From: Hymenobacter sediminicola
Lineage (GTDB): Bacteria > Bacteroidota > Bacteroidia > Cytophagales > Hymenobacteraceae
Assembly (NCBI RefSeq): GCF_014250515.1
Contig: NZ_CP060202.1
Location: 1,299,001-1,363,000 of the forward strand
Length of the DNA stretch: 64,000 nt
Direction: 5' to 3'
The notes under the pieces were generated by a model. It ran no database searches and was not told where the DNA came from. It saw only the letters and a program-made list of their open reading frames with translations. Positions 18,791 through 26,832 of this stretch are shown one piece after another; position 1 is the stretch's first letter; the number at the start of each line of letters is the position of its first letter. Made by a program: the position numbers and the translations under genes.

Positions 18791-20176
18791 TTAAGACGCC
18801 GCTTTTCGGAATTCGTTAAGAGCCTTATTCAACGACAGAAGCTCAACGTCCGTCACCTGTGGAGCAGTAAGCAGATAGTTGATGCGACGCACTAGTGCAT
18901 CCACTTCAGCGCGAGGAATACCGGCTTTCTGAGCCAGTCGTTCACGGGCAGATTCATCGTTCAGGTCAAGGCCAGGCTCATGAAACCGAGTCCGTAAATG
19001 CTCCAGAAACAGACCGACCTTTTTCTCGGCAATTGGCAGGTGGCTGGTGCCCTGCCGGTAGAGGCTGGCAATGGTGCGCGTGAAAAGGAGAGTAGTATTA
19101 GGAAGCGGCCGTAATACCGGAATGACGCGTTGCCGCCGCCGGGCCTCAAACACCACGAACAGCAGCGCCCCAAGTACCACCAGATACAACGCCCAGCGCA
19201 GCGCATCGTGGGCCAGCACTACCCGCAACAGCGTCTGCTCTTCTTGCCGCCCCTGTTTCTGATATTCGTCCCACCATACTGTGCGGCCGGCCGGCAAATA
19301 CGAAAGCGCCGAAAAGGCGAAAGGAGAGGTGGCAGGCTGCAGCACAAAGTAGTTGGTGAAAGCCAGCGGCACGGTGCAGAGGTAGAAGTGTCCCCTCCCG
19401 TGCGGCATACGCACCAGCACAGCCCGCCCGGCTGTATCGGCGGCGAGCAGGGTGGCGGGCATCGCACTGTCAGGCAGGAGGCGGTAGGAAGTGCCCAGCG
19501 CGGGCAGACTGAAATTCCGGCGCTTGGTCTGCCGTGCTAGTGCTGCGTTGGTAAGCCGAAACACGGTAGAATCTTTCAGCAGCGTATTTGCGGAAGCCCC
19601 CTTCAGGCGTGGGCGATTCACGAAAGGGGCGGTGCGGAAGCCCAGCGTATCGGCGAAATGCGCGTCGAACTGCTCGGCGGCAATGAATACGTCGTTGCCG
19701 CGGGCCACGTGGCGCAGCAACGAGCGGCAATCGGACCCGCTCAGCTCAAACGCATCATCCACAAAAATGTAAGTCGATTTGGGGAAGCCGGACTCGGCCA
19801 GACCCGCCATGTAGTCGGCCTCTCCGGTGGCCACCTCTTCGGGGCTGGTGGTAGCTGGCTCAGGATCTATGGTATCGGGCTGGCTGCTCTGCGCCTCCGT
19901 GGTATCGGCGGCAGCGCTATCGGCAAGGGCCACCGTTGTCTCATCCTCCCCCTCAATCTGGCTATAGATAGGCACCCGTACCTGCTTTACATCGCGCTTC
20001 GCTACGCCCAGCACGTCGGGCAGCACGTCGTAGAGCACGTAGGTGCCGTAAGGAATTTTGTCTTTGTTCTGGAAGGTCGGTGTCCAGTCGAGCGGTTTGG
20101 GCCGGTAGTACTCTACGGCCACATAGGCCCCAAACAGCAGCGCCAACCCGAGCAGATACCAGCGAAAAGTGGTCAT
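18791..20176 (-). CDS. DUF4350 domain protein
   Basis: The 461-residue protein has an N-terminal membrane helix (residues 4-21), then a large periplasmic or extracellular region. That region contains the conserved IPYGTYVLYDVLPDV block (about residues 40-55) and an acidic, threonine-rich insertion at about 75-125. A second helix lies near residue 320 (ALYLVVLGALLFVVFEARRRQR), and a cytosolic C-terminal helical domain follows. This matches DUF4350 proteins of Bacteroidota MoxR clusters. The frame is open to 20296, but the ATG at 20176 (MTTFRWYLL) fits the membrane start. It lies 14 bases after the DUF4129 gene. Confidence 0.85.
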   Translation of the reverse strand: MTTFRWYLLGLALLFGAYVAVEYYRPKPLDWTPTFQNKDKIPYGTYVLYDVLPDVLGVAKRDVKQVRVPIYSQIEGEDETTVALADSAAADTTEAQSSQPDTIDPEPATTSPEEVATGEADYMAGLAESGFPKSTYIFVDDAFELSGSDCRSLLRHVARGNDVFIAAEQFDAHFADTLGFRTAPFVNRPRLKGASANTLLKDSTVFRLTNAALARQTKRRNFSLPALGTSYRLLPDSAMPATLLAADTAGRAVLVRMPHGRGHFYLCTVPLAFTNYFVLQPATSPFAFSALSYLPAGRTVWWDEYQKQGRQEEQTLLRVVLAHDALRWALYLVVLGALLFVVFEARRRQRVIPVLRPLPNTTLLFTRTIASLYRQGTSHLPIAEKKVGLFLEHLRTRFHEPGLDLNDESARERLAQKAGIPRAEVDALVRRINYLLTAPQVTDVELLSLNKALNEFRKAAS

Positions 20177-20190
20177 AGGTGCGAAGTGGA

Positions 20191-20973
20191 TCAGGCGGCG
20201 CGGCGGCCGGTGTGGAGCAGCTGCTGGAAGGCCAGCCGGGTGGCGCGGGCCTGGGCATAGTGCGCGGGCGTGAGGTCGTCGTGCTCCCCGTACCACACGT
20301 AGTCGAACTGCTGGGTCAGCTCCCGGAAGGCATCGGGCAGCGGGCCGGCGGGCAGTTCAAACAGGTAGTCGTGGTTGGTTTTGTCGGGCTGCCAGCGGAT
20401 GAGGCTCTGGTCAGCGAGCTGCTTGAGCACGTGCAAGTAGCCAAGGCGCACGGCCAGTCGGTAGTTGTTTTCTGCTTCGGCTGCGGCCAGCAAGGCCTCG
20501 AAGTCCTGCCCATGAATGTCCTCGGCCTGCACATCATAAGCCAGAGCCACCGGGCGCGGACTGCGGCCAAAGGCGCGGGTAAGATCTACCTGCATCAGCT
20601 TCAGCACCACATACACCAGCGCCACTACCAGCCCGACACAGATGCCGTATTTCCAAACCAGCTTGCCGGGGCGTGTTTCCAGCAAATCGGAAAGCCAATG
20701 CCAGAACCGAGCCCATAACAGGTCCCAGCTGCTTTGTTCGCTCTTCACTTCCACGTACTGAAACTCGCGCTGCTGCCGAAACTCCCGGAGCCGCTCGGGT
20801 GCTGGGCGCCGTAGCGTCACAGGCGTTGTGCGGTCGGGCGGCAGCGGGTAGGTGGCGGCTGCGTTGCGGGGGCGCTGCGCGGCGGCCGGCATGGCGGCCA
20901 GGGCCACCAACACCAGCAGCACCGCTACGCGGCATCGGCGAAAAAGCAGAACTAGAAACACAAGATGAGGCAA
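20191..20973 (-). CDS. DUF4129 domain protein
   Basis: The 260-residue protein has a signal-like N-terminus (residues 12-32, ending PAAAQ), a proline/arginine-rich linker and one membrane helix (about 107-126). Its cytosolic C-terminal domain has the family block NNYRLAVRLGYLHVLKQLADQ followed by a WQPDKTNHDYL motif. DUF4129 proteins are found next to MoxR and DUF58 genes and share a fold with transglutaminase-linked C-terminal domains. It follows the multi-span protein gene with a gap of about 50 bases and precedes DUF4350 by 14 bases. Confidence 0.88.
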   Translation of the reverse strand: MPHLVFLVLLFRRCRVAVLLVLVALAAMPAAAQRPRNAAATYPLPPDRTTPVTLRRPAPERLREFRQQREFQYVEVKSEQSSWDLLWARFWHWLSDLLETRPGKLVWKYGICVGLVVALVYVVLKLMQVDLTRAFGRSPRPVALAYDVQAEDIHGQDFEALLAAAEAENNYRLAVRLGYLHVLKQLADQSLIRWQPDKTNHDYLFELPAGPLPDAFRELTQQFDYVWYGEHDDLTPAHYAQARATRLAFQQLLHTGRRAA

Positions 20974-21025
20974 TGGCTACAGGCCAGCAGAAAGCAAGGT
21001 CAAAATAAGAGACAGAGCGCAGAAA

Positions 21026-22006
21026 CTAGTATTCGCCTTCTTCATCGGGGCGGTAGGCTTGGTTGTAGGCCACGGGCGCAGGGCCGCTGCCCAGGCTGTT
21101 CACGAGGCTGCGCAGGCCCAGTCCTTCTTTGCGCTCTACTAGGTTGAAATACTGGAATATCAGCGCTATCAGTGAAATAGGATAGGTGAGTAGAATGCCG
21201 GAAGTGTAAAAGCACTGTGCCATCATGCCCATGGCGTCGGACCCAAGCACTGGCACCTTGAGCATTTTGCCGAACATAACGGCGTATTGTGGCAGGATAA
21301 ACACGATGGTGAGCATCCCCTGAATCATACCGGCGACGAGCAGCAACCCGAAAGTAGACCACCATTTACCCTGCACCAGATAAAAACTGCGGCGCAGCGC
21401 CGGTAGCAGGCCGCCGTCCTCGAGCAGCAGCACCGGGAAATACAGCGTTATCGGCACAGACAGGTAGAACAGGGCCGGTACCACCACCAGCATGAGCAGG
21501 AACGCCATGGCATCCAGCAACGCGACCAGGCCCGCAAACAGGCTTATAGCCACCATATACACCAGTACCAGCACCCCAAAGGCGGCGAAAATCCGGCCTA
21601 GTCGGGCTTTGATTTCCAGCCAGACCTGCGCGGGCGTCGGGGCAGCGGCTGCTTCAGAATTGAGCAGCAGGCGCACGTAGGCATACACTGTGCTCATCAG
21701 CATGATAAATGCCAGCAGGCCGCCCAGCATAGCCAGACCCAGCCCGGAGAAGTAAGAAGGCCCGAACATGGACGCCGGATCAACAGCCTTCGGATTGCTC
21801 TGCGCGGCTCCCATCAGGTCGAACATGTTGTTCATGACCAGGCCCAGACCGATGCCCATCAGCAGCGAAACGGGCAGCACAAAATAGAGCAGGCACTTGC
21901 CCAGCGGCCGCCAGTGCGCCCCCAGAAACTCGAACGTAGCCCCGATTTTGGCACCAAAATCTCGTTCTTGGCGAAAATCGGCTTCGTGGGTAAATTTTGC
22001 GGGCAT
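21026..22006 (-). CDS. Multi-span membrane protein of the MoxR cluster
   Basis: This 326-residue protein has a soluble N-terminus (HEADFRQERDFGAKIGATFEF) and about six membrane helices between residues 35 and 290. It ends in a charged tail with an acidic end (RPDEEGEY). Its helices resemble membrane proteins of unknown function that often sit between SpoIIM and DUF4129 genes in Bacteroidota. No catalytic motif is visible. It is placed in the operon by strand and spacing (50 bases after SpoIIM). It may form part of a membrane complex with its neighbours, which is inference. Confidence 0.75.
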   Translation of the reverse strand: MPAKFTHEADFRQERDFGAKIGATFEFLGAHWRPLGKCLLYFVLPVSLLMGIGLGLVMNNMFDLMGAAQSNPKAVDPASMFGPSYFSGLGLAMLGGLLAFIMLMSTVYAYVRLLLNSEAAAAPTPAQVWLEIKARLGRIFAAFGVLVLVYMVAISLFAGLVALLDAMAFLLMLVVVPALFYLSVPITLYFPVLLLEDGGLLPALRRSFYLVQGKWWSTFGLLLVAGMIQGMLTIVFILPQYAVMFGKMLKVPVLGSDAMGMMAQCFYTSGILLTYPISLIALIFQYFNLVERKEGLGLRSLVNSLGSGPAPVAYNQAYRPDEEGEY

Positions 22007-22055
22007 AGCGTATTGCGCTGATTAGGTGATGAGCTGCCGGGCTGCTGCCGGCCGC

Positions 22056-23033
22056 TCAGAAAGATGCAGGTGAAGGGTTGGCCGAATGAGCACGCAGCCG
22101 GGCCATGAGCTGCCGGGGATACAGAATGAAATACCAGACAATAAATGCTGCGGAAGAACCAATAATGGCCACACTCAGCCACACGGGCATGCCCGTATGG
22201 CGCGTCACGAAGCCTTCCAGAAAGCCAGCTACCATGAAGATAGGCACCAGCCCAATAGCCAGCTTCAGACCGTCGCGGGCAGCTTGGCGGAAGGCAACAG
22301 CGCGAGAGTAGGTGCCCGGAAACAAGATGCCGCGCGCCATTACGAAGCCCGCACCGCCGGCCAGCACAATGGCCGATATTTCCAGCGTGCCATGTATCCA
22401 GATGGTAAGCAGCGAGGGCAGCAGCACGCCCTTCTGGTAGAAGAAGTATTGAAATGAGCCCAGCATCACGCCGTTCCGAAACAGGGCCCATACGGTACCC
22501 AGTCCCAGCGTGGCGCCCAGCGCATAGGCTACCAGCGCCACATAGATGTTATTGACCGTGATGGCCAGAAACATCGGCGTTTCGCTCATGCCTTTATACA
22601 CGGCCATCGGGTCGCCGCGCTCAATATTTTCCAGCGTTTTATTCACATACGCGTCGCCCAGCACCACACGCACAAACGTGTCGTCGTAGGCGGCCGAAAG
22701 CGCGCCCAGCAGCGTGAATACCGTGAACAGCACCAGCGACACGGCCAGCGTACGGTGGTGGCACGCTACCAGCAGCGGCAGCTCCTGCCGCCAGAAGTGC
22801 CGAAAGCGTCCCGTGCTTTCTGTTTTGTTTTTGTAGATGGCCTGGTGCTGGCGGGCTGTCAGGTCGTTGAGGTAGCGGGTAGTAGGCGAGGCGGGATAGA
22901 AAGTCTGGGCGTAGGCCAGGTCGTCGGTCAGCTCTACAAAGCGGGCCGCCAGCTCGTCGGGGCCGGCGGGTGGCTGGCTTTCGTACTGCTTCCATTTGGC
23001 CTCGTTGAGCCGCAGAAATACCGCTTCGCGCAT
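22056..23033 (-). CDS. SpoIIM (stage II sporulation protein M) family protein
   Basis: The 325-residue membrane protein has a cytosolic helical N-terminus with the family features KWKQYE, DDLAYAQTFYP and RYLND. A membrane domain follows with NNIYVALVAYALGATLG and a conserved IWIHGTLEISAIVLAG block near residue 215. In non-sporulating Bacteroidota such proteins are found with RDD, MoxR and DUF58 genes. They do not imply sporulation. It is the first gene of the minus-strand operon and is divergent from the RDD gene, with about 190 bases between the two starts. Confidence 0.9.
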   Translation of the reverse strand: MREAVFLRLNEAKWKQYESQPPAGPDELAARFVELTDDLAYAQTFYPASPTTRYLNDLTARQHQAIYKNKTESTGRFRHFWRQELPLLVACHHRTLAVSLVLFTVFTLLGALSAAYDDTFVRVVLGDAYVNKTLENIERGDPMAVYKGMSETPMFLAITVNNIYVALVAYALGATLGLGTVWALFRNGVMLGSFQYFFYQKGVLLPSLLTIWIHGTLEISAIVLAGGAGFVMARGILFPGTYSRAVAFRQAARDGLKLAIGLVPIFMVAGFLEGFVTRHTGMPVWLSVAIIGSSAAFIVWYFILYPRQLMARLRAHSANPSPASF

Positions 23034-23222
23034 ATAGAACTGGCCGGGTAGAAAAAGCGGCGGGAAATAACGGATAAGATGCGCCGGCGAAGTAACTGAA
23101 ATGCGGGCAGAACCCGTAATTTGCGGCCTTGCCGAACACGGCGAAGATGGGTATTTTTTCCGGCCCCGCCTCTTTTTTTGCTACCTAAATTCCGGCCGGC
23201 CTGCCCGCCGCGCCGCCTGCTC

Positions 23223-23945
23223 ATGAGCACTATCCGCGTTCAGACTGCCCAAAACGTAACCCTTGAATACGAAGTCGCCAGCCTGGGCGAACGAATTCTG
23301 GCGGCCATCATCGACTACCTGATTCTGGGTGCCTGGGCAATCATCTGGGTGCTACTCATAGCGGCGCTGGGAATTAAAAACATGACGCTCTATGTGCTCG
23401 TTGGCGTAGTAGTGGGGGCAACGTACGTGTTCTACGACCTGCTGTGCGAGCTGTACTTCAATGGCCAGAGCTTGGGGAAGAAAGCGCGCGACATTAGAGT
23501 CATGCGGCTGGACGGCACCAAACCTACCCTTGGCGACTACCTGTTACGCTGGATTCTGCGCATCGTGGACATTAGCACCATGAACGGTTTGGTAGCGGTG
23601 GTCGTGATTTTGGTTAACGGCCGGGGCCAGCGCCTCGGTGACTTAGCGGCGGGTACCACGGTTATCAGCACGCGCCAGCGCCAGAGCGGCGGCCCGCTGG
23701 CGCCAGCCTTCACGTCCCCCGACTACGTGGTGGTATTTCCGCAGGCCGCCCAGCTACAAGACCATGATGTTGCAACTATCCGGCAGCTGCTGTTTAAAGG
23801 GCTGGAGCGCGAAAACTACATGCTGCTGAACGAGGTGGCCGCAAAAGTAAAATCCCTCACAGGCATTCAGACGCAGCTACCCGACGAGGCCTTTCTGCGC
23901 ACGGTCATACGTGACCATGCCCACTTGGCAGCGCTGCAAGGCTAA
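23223..23945 (+). CDS. RDD family membrane protein
   Basis: The 240-residue product begins MSTIRVQTAQNVTLEYE. It continues with the RDD signature (LGERILAAIIDYLILG) and two to three membrane helices, including the block FNGQSLGKKARDIRVMR. A soluble C-terminal region of about 80 residues follows. The frame is open from 23121, but that extension is arginine/proline-rich noise and the ATG at 23223 is the natural start. RDD proteins may be transporters, though most are uncharacterised. It is divergent from the SpoIIM operon, a common arrangement that suggests shared function or regulation. Confidence 0.9.
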   Translation: MSTIRVQTAQNVTLEYEVASLGERILAAIIDYLILGAWAIIWVLLIAALGIKNMTLYVLVGVVVGATYVFYDLLCELYFNGQSLGKKARDIRVMRLDGTKPTLGDYLLRWILRIVDISTMNGLVAVVVILVNGRGQRLGDLAAGTTVISTRQRQSGGPLAPAFTSPDYVVVFPQAAQLQDHDVATIRQLLFKGLERENYMLLNEVAAKVKSLTGIQTQLPDEAFLRTVIRDHAHLAALQG

Positions 23946-23994
23946 GCTCTGCCGGCATATAGCCCCCGAACCGGGCATTTATTCAAGAGTTACA

Positions 23995-24046
23995 TCCATA
24001 AAGAAGGGGCCTGCTACTGTGCTGTAGCAGGCCCCTTCTTTATGGA
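23995..24046. terminator. Bidirectional terminator between RDD and SDR genes
   Basis: Perfect 23-bp inverted arms (23995-24017 and 24024-24046) flank a 6-base loop. The GC core GGGGCCTGCTAC is flanked by A-rich and T-rich outer ends, so it can end transcription of both the RDD gene (+) and the SDR gene (-). The arms are longer than a typical terminator. Confidence 0.88.
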
Positions 24047-24074
24047 CGTGAAAAGCAAAGTGCCTGGCGCAAGG

Positions 24075-24794
24075 CTACCACGGCACATGTTGGTTCTGCC
24101 ACGTCACAAAGCTGCCGTTTTCCTCGGCGTGCAGCTGGTCGGCGAGACGCAGGATGCCTTTGGCAGCTACGGCAGGGTCTTGGGCGGCGGCGCTACCACC
24201 CATGCCCGTACGTACCCAGCCCGGATCCACCAGAATAGACAATACGCCGTACTGCCCGATTTCAGCGGCCAGGGCGCGCATATACATGTTTAGGGTGGCT
24301 TTGCTGGCGCTGTAGTGATATGGGTCGCCGGAGGCTTTCCACTCCAACGAGCCCTGCCCCGAGGAAAGGCTCAGAATGCGAGCTTTGCTGCCGGCACGCA
24401 GTAAATCCAGAAAAGCTTGGGCTACCAACAGCGGGCCCACAGCATTTACGCGCAATACCTGCAGTGCGCCGTCGGCTGTGAACTGGCCCAGCCGCTGGTT
24501 TTCGGGGTCTTCCGGCCCCATGCCCGGATAAATACCGGCATTGTTGATGAGCAGGTCGAGACTGGAGGTTACTACTTTCACGGCCTCGTGCGCGGCCCGG
24601 ATACTGGCTTCATCCGTCACATCGAGTTGCACGAGGGTGAGGTGGCCGGGGTACTGGGTGGCCAGGTGTTGTAGGTCGGTGGCGGCTTCGGGACGACGGC
24701 TGGTGGCAAATACCATGTCGCCACGCTCCAACGACTGACGGGTGAGTTCGAGACCCAGGCCCCGGTTGGCCCCGGTAATTAGGACGCGTTTCAT
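24075..24794 (-). CDS. Short-chain dehydrogenase/reductase (SDR)
   Basis: This is a classical SDR oxidoreductase using NAD(P)H. The 239-residue product has the Rossmann motif TGANRGLG (residues 7-14), NNAG (84-87), a catalytic serine in LSLSSGQG and the YSASK active-site motif (Tyr161, Lys165). An arginine at position 11 and TSRRPE after strand 2 suggest NADP preference. The ATG at 24794 is chosen because the Rossmann strand starts straight after it, while the frame runs open to 24872. It appears monocistronic. The substrate is unknown, although it resembles carbonyl reductases of the C-factor type. Confidence 0.9.
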   Translation of the reverse strand: MKRVLITGANRGLGLELTRQSLERGDMVFATSRRPEAATDLQHLATQYPGHLTLVQLDVTDEASIRAAHEAVKVVTSSLDLLINNAGIYPGMGPEDPENQRLGQFTADGALQVLRVNAVGPLLVAQAFLDLLRAGSKARILSLSSGQGSLEWKASGDPYHYSASKATLNMYMRALAAEIGQYGVLSILVDPGWVRTGMGGSAAAQDPAVAAKGILRLADQLHAEENGSFVTWQNQHVPW

Positions 24795-24887
24795 AAAAGA
24801 GAGTAAGATGAAAGGTGGCGTTAGGGGGGCGCAGTTTAAGCAAAAACCGGCGAGCAGGGCCGTAAGTCCCAAATTCTACACAAAACG

Positions 24888-24919
24888 AAACCGGCCCGTC
24901 GTTTCTGACGGGCCGGTTT
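24888..24919 (-). terminator. Terminator after the GNAT-nitrilase gene
   Basis: A perfect 13-bp stem (AAACCGGCCCGTC with GACGGGCCGGTTT) surrounds a 6-base loop. It lies 24 bases beyond the stop of the nitrilase fusion gene on the minus strand and between it and the SDR gene. Confidence 0.85.
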
Positions 24920-24943
24920 GGTAAGAATCAGTAAGACTACGTG

Positions 24944-26650
24944 CTAGCTGGCAGGCAGTGCCTTGCGGCGGCTGGGAGTTTTAATAACGCGTTCCTCGCC
25001 CTGGGCCAGCAACTCGTCGTCGCGCTCCGTTTTCTTCACCCAACTCACCGAGTACAGGTCTTTGCGCCGGTCGCGGAGGTTGCGCACGGCGCCGCTGGTA
25101 TTAAGGTCCTTCAGCAGGTCCAGGTCCAGGTCGGCAATCAGGGTCATTTCGGTGTTTGGCGTGGCTTCGGCCACAATAGCATCGTGCGGGAATGCAAAGT
25201 CTGATGGGCTGAACACGGCGCTCTGCGAATACTGAATGTCCATGTTCTCGACGCGCGGCAGATTGCCTACCGAGCCGGTGATGGCCACATAGCACTCGTT
25301 TTCAATGGCCCGCGCCTGCGCGCAAAGCCGCACGCGCTGGTACGAGTTTTTGGTATCGGTCCAGAAAGGCACGAACAGGATTTTCATGCCCTCATCACTC
25401 AGCATGCGGGAAAGCTCCGGAAACTCAACGTCGTAGCAGATCAGGATACCGATTTTGCCGAAATCTGTGTCGAAGCAGCGTAGTTTGTCGCCGCCGCGCA
25501 TACCCCAGTAGCTGGCCTCGTCGGGTGTAACGTGCAGCTTGTACTGCTCGTCCACGGTACCGTCGCGGCGGCAGAGGTAGCTCACGTTGTAGAGTTTGCC
25601 ATCGTCGTAGAGCGGCATCGAGCCGGCAATGACGTTGATGTTGTAGCTCACGGCCAGCTCCATCATTTTGGTTTTGATGGGCTCCGTGAAGGCCGCCATC
25701 GAGCGGATAGCCACCGAGGCGGACTCCTCATTGGTGAGGGCCATCATGGGCGCGTTGAAAAACTCCGGGAACAACACGCAGTCGGCCTTATAGCCCGAAA
25801 CGGTGTCCACGAAGAATTCCATCTGCTGGAAAAAGTCTTCCAGGTTTTTGGTAGCACGCATCTGCCACTGCACAATGCCAATGCGCACGTTCGATTTCTG
25901 GTTGCCAATCAGCTTGTCGGTTTCCTCATCGTAGTACACGTTAATCCATTCCAGCAGCGTGGCATAGGCCTTCGACTCCGAATCGTAGGGCAAATACCCA
26001 CGAATAAGCTTGCGGACGTAGAAGTCGTTGGAGAGCTGGAAGGTGAGAATGGGGTCGGTGAGTTCCTTGTTGCGCACCATTTCCACGTACTTGGCCGGCG
26101 TCATTTCGTTGGCGTAAGCCGCATAGCCCGGAATCCGGCCCCCAGCCACCATAGCGCGCAGGTTCAGGTTTTCGCACAGCTCTTTGCGGGCATCGTAGAG
26201 GCGGCGGCCCAGGCGCAGGCTGCGGTATTCCGGGTCTACAAACACGTCCACACCATAGAGCGTGTCGCCGTCGGGGTTGTGCGTGTTGAACTTGCCGCCC
26301 CCCGTGATTTTGGAGTAGGTGTGTCGGTCACCGAAGTCGGAATACTGCACGATGATGGCCAGCGCCGCGGCTACCACCTGCCCGTTGTCTTCAATGCAAA
26401 TCTGGCCTTCCGGAAATTTCTTCAGCAGTGCGTTGTATTCGTCCTGGGCCCAGGCGCCCTCCATGTTGGAGTATACCTTGTCCATGATTTCCTTCACGGC
26501 CTTGAAATCAACTCTTTTCAGGGTGCGCAGTACCAGCTTATGCGCCGGAATAGCGGTAGGGGTCAGCAATTCGGGTGTCTGGGGCATGCCTGGCAGCGTA
26601 TTTTTCTTGCCATGTGCGCCGCCCGCCTTACCGTTGGAACTCGTTGCCAT
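24944..26650 (-). CDS. GNAT acetyltransferase-nitrilase fusion protein
   Basis: This 568-residue protein has a GNAT-like N-terminal domain (about residues 40-225, with GVDVFVDPEYRSLRLGRRLYD as the acetyl-CoA-binding type block) fused to a carbon-nitrogen hydrolase domain (about 252-535). The hydrolase triad is visible: Glu in LFPEFF, Lys in QYKLHVTPDE and Cys in LICYDVEFPE. Such fusions are known in Bacteroidota and other phyla and probably hydrolyse or transfer amide groups of an unidentified small metabolite. Both domains look intact. A TATCTTTG box on the minus strand lies 35 bases upstream, and a terminator follows, so it is likely monocistronic. Confidence 0.92.
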   Translation of the reverse strand: MATSSNGKAGGAHGKKNTLPGMPQTPELLTPTAIPAHKLVLRTLKRVDFKAVKEIMDKVYSNMEGAWAQDEYNALLKKFPEGQICIEDNGQVVAAALAIIVQYSDFGDRHTYSKITGGGKFNTHNPDGDTLYGVDVFVDPEYRSLRLGRRLYDARKELCENLNLRAMVAGGRIPGYAAYANEMTPAKYVEMVRNKELTDPILTFQLSNDFYVRKLIRGYLPYDSESKAYATLLEWINVYYDEETDKLIGNQKSNVRIGIVQWQMRATKNLEDFFQQMEFFVDTVSGYKADCVLFPEFFNAPMMALTNEESASVAIRSMAAFTEPIKTKMMELAVSYNINVIAGSMPLYDDGKLYNVSYLCRRDGTVDEQYKLHVTPDEASYWGMRGGDKLRCFDTDFGKIGILICYDVEFPELSRMLSDEGMKILFVPFWTDTKNSYQRVRLCAQARAIENECYVAITGSVGNLPRVENMDIQYSQSAVFSPSDFAFPHDAIVAEATPNTEMTLIADLDLDLLKDLNTSGAVRNLRDRRKDLYSVSWVKKTERDDELLAQGEERVIKTPSRRKALPAS

Positions 26651-26684
26651 ATGAATCAGAAAGGAAGTTTCGTGAGGAGAAGCG

Positions 26685-26692
26685 CAAAGATA
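26685..26692 (-). promoter_or_regulatory. -7 promoter element of the GNAT-nitrilase gene
   Basis: On the minus strand the sequence reads TATCTTTG, a full match to TAnnTTTG. It is 35 bases upstream of the ATG at 26650 and leaves room for a short leader. Confidence 0.55.
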
Positions 26693-26775
26693 GGGCCCTT
26701 AACGGGCCTGCCTGCTTTACGGCTGCACAACAACTTCGATGGTAAAAAGGCTCAGTGGAAAAGACTGGCACAGAA

Positions 26776-26810
26776 AAAGCCCGCTTCGCAGATAACACGA
26801 AGCGGGCTTT
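26776..26810 (-). terminator. Terminator after the T9SS cargo gene
   Basis: The 13-bp arms AAAGCCCGCTTCG and CGAAGCGGGCTTT (26776-26788 and 26798-26810) surround a 9-base loop. It lies 23 bases beyond the stop codon of the minus-strand gene at 26833. Confidence 0.85.
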
Positions 26811-26832
26811 CGGTAGCTTGCTTCCGGCTGCG

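Noticed and set aside
22056-23033. SpoIIM as a sign of sporulation
   Set aside because: SpoIIM-family membrane proteins are common in non-sporulating Bacteroidota and no other sporulation gene is present.
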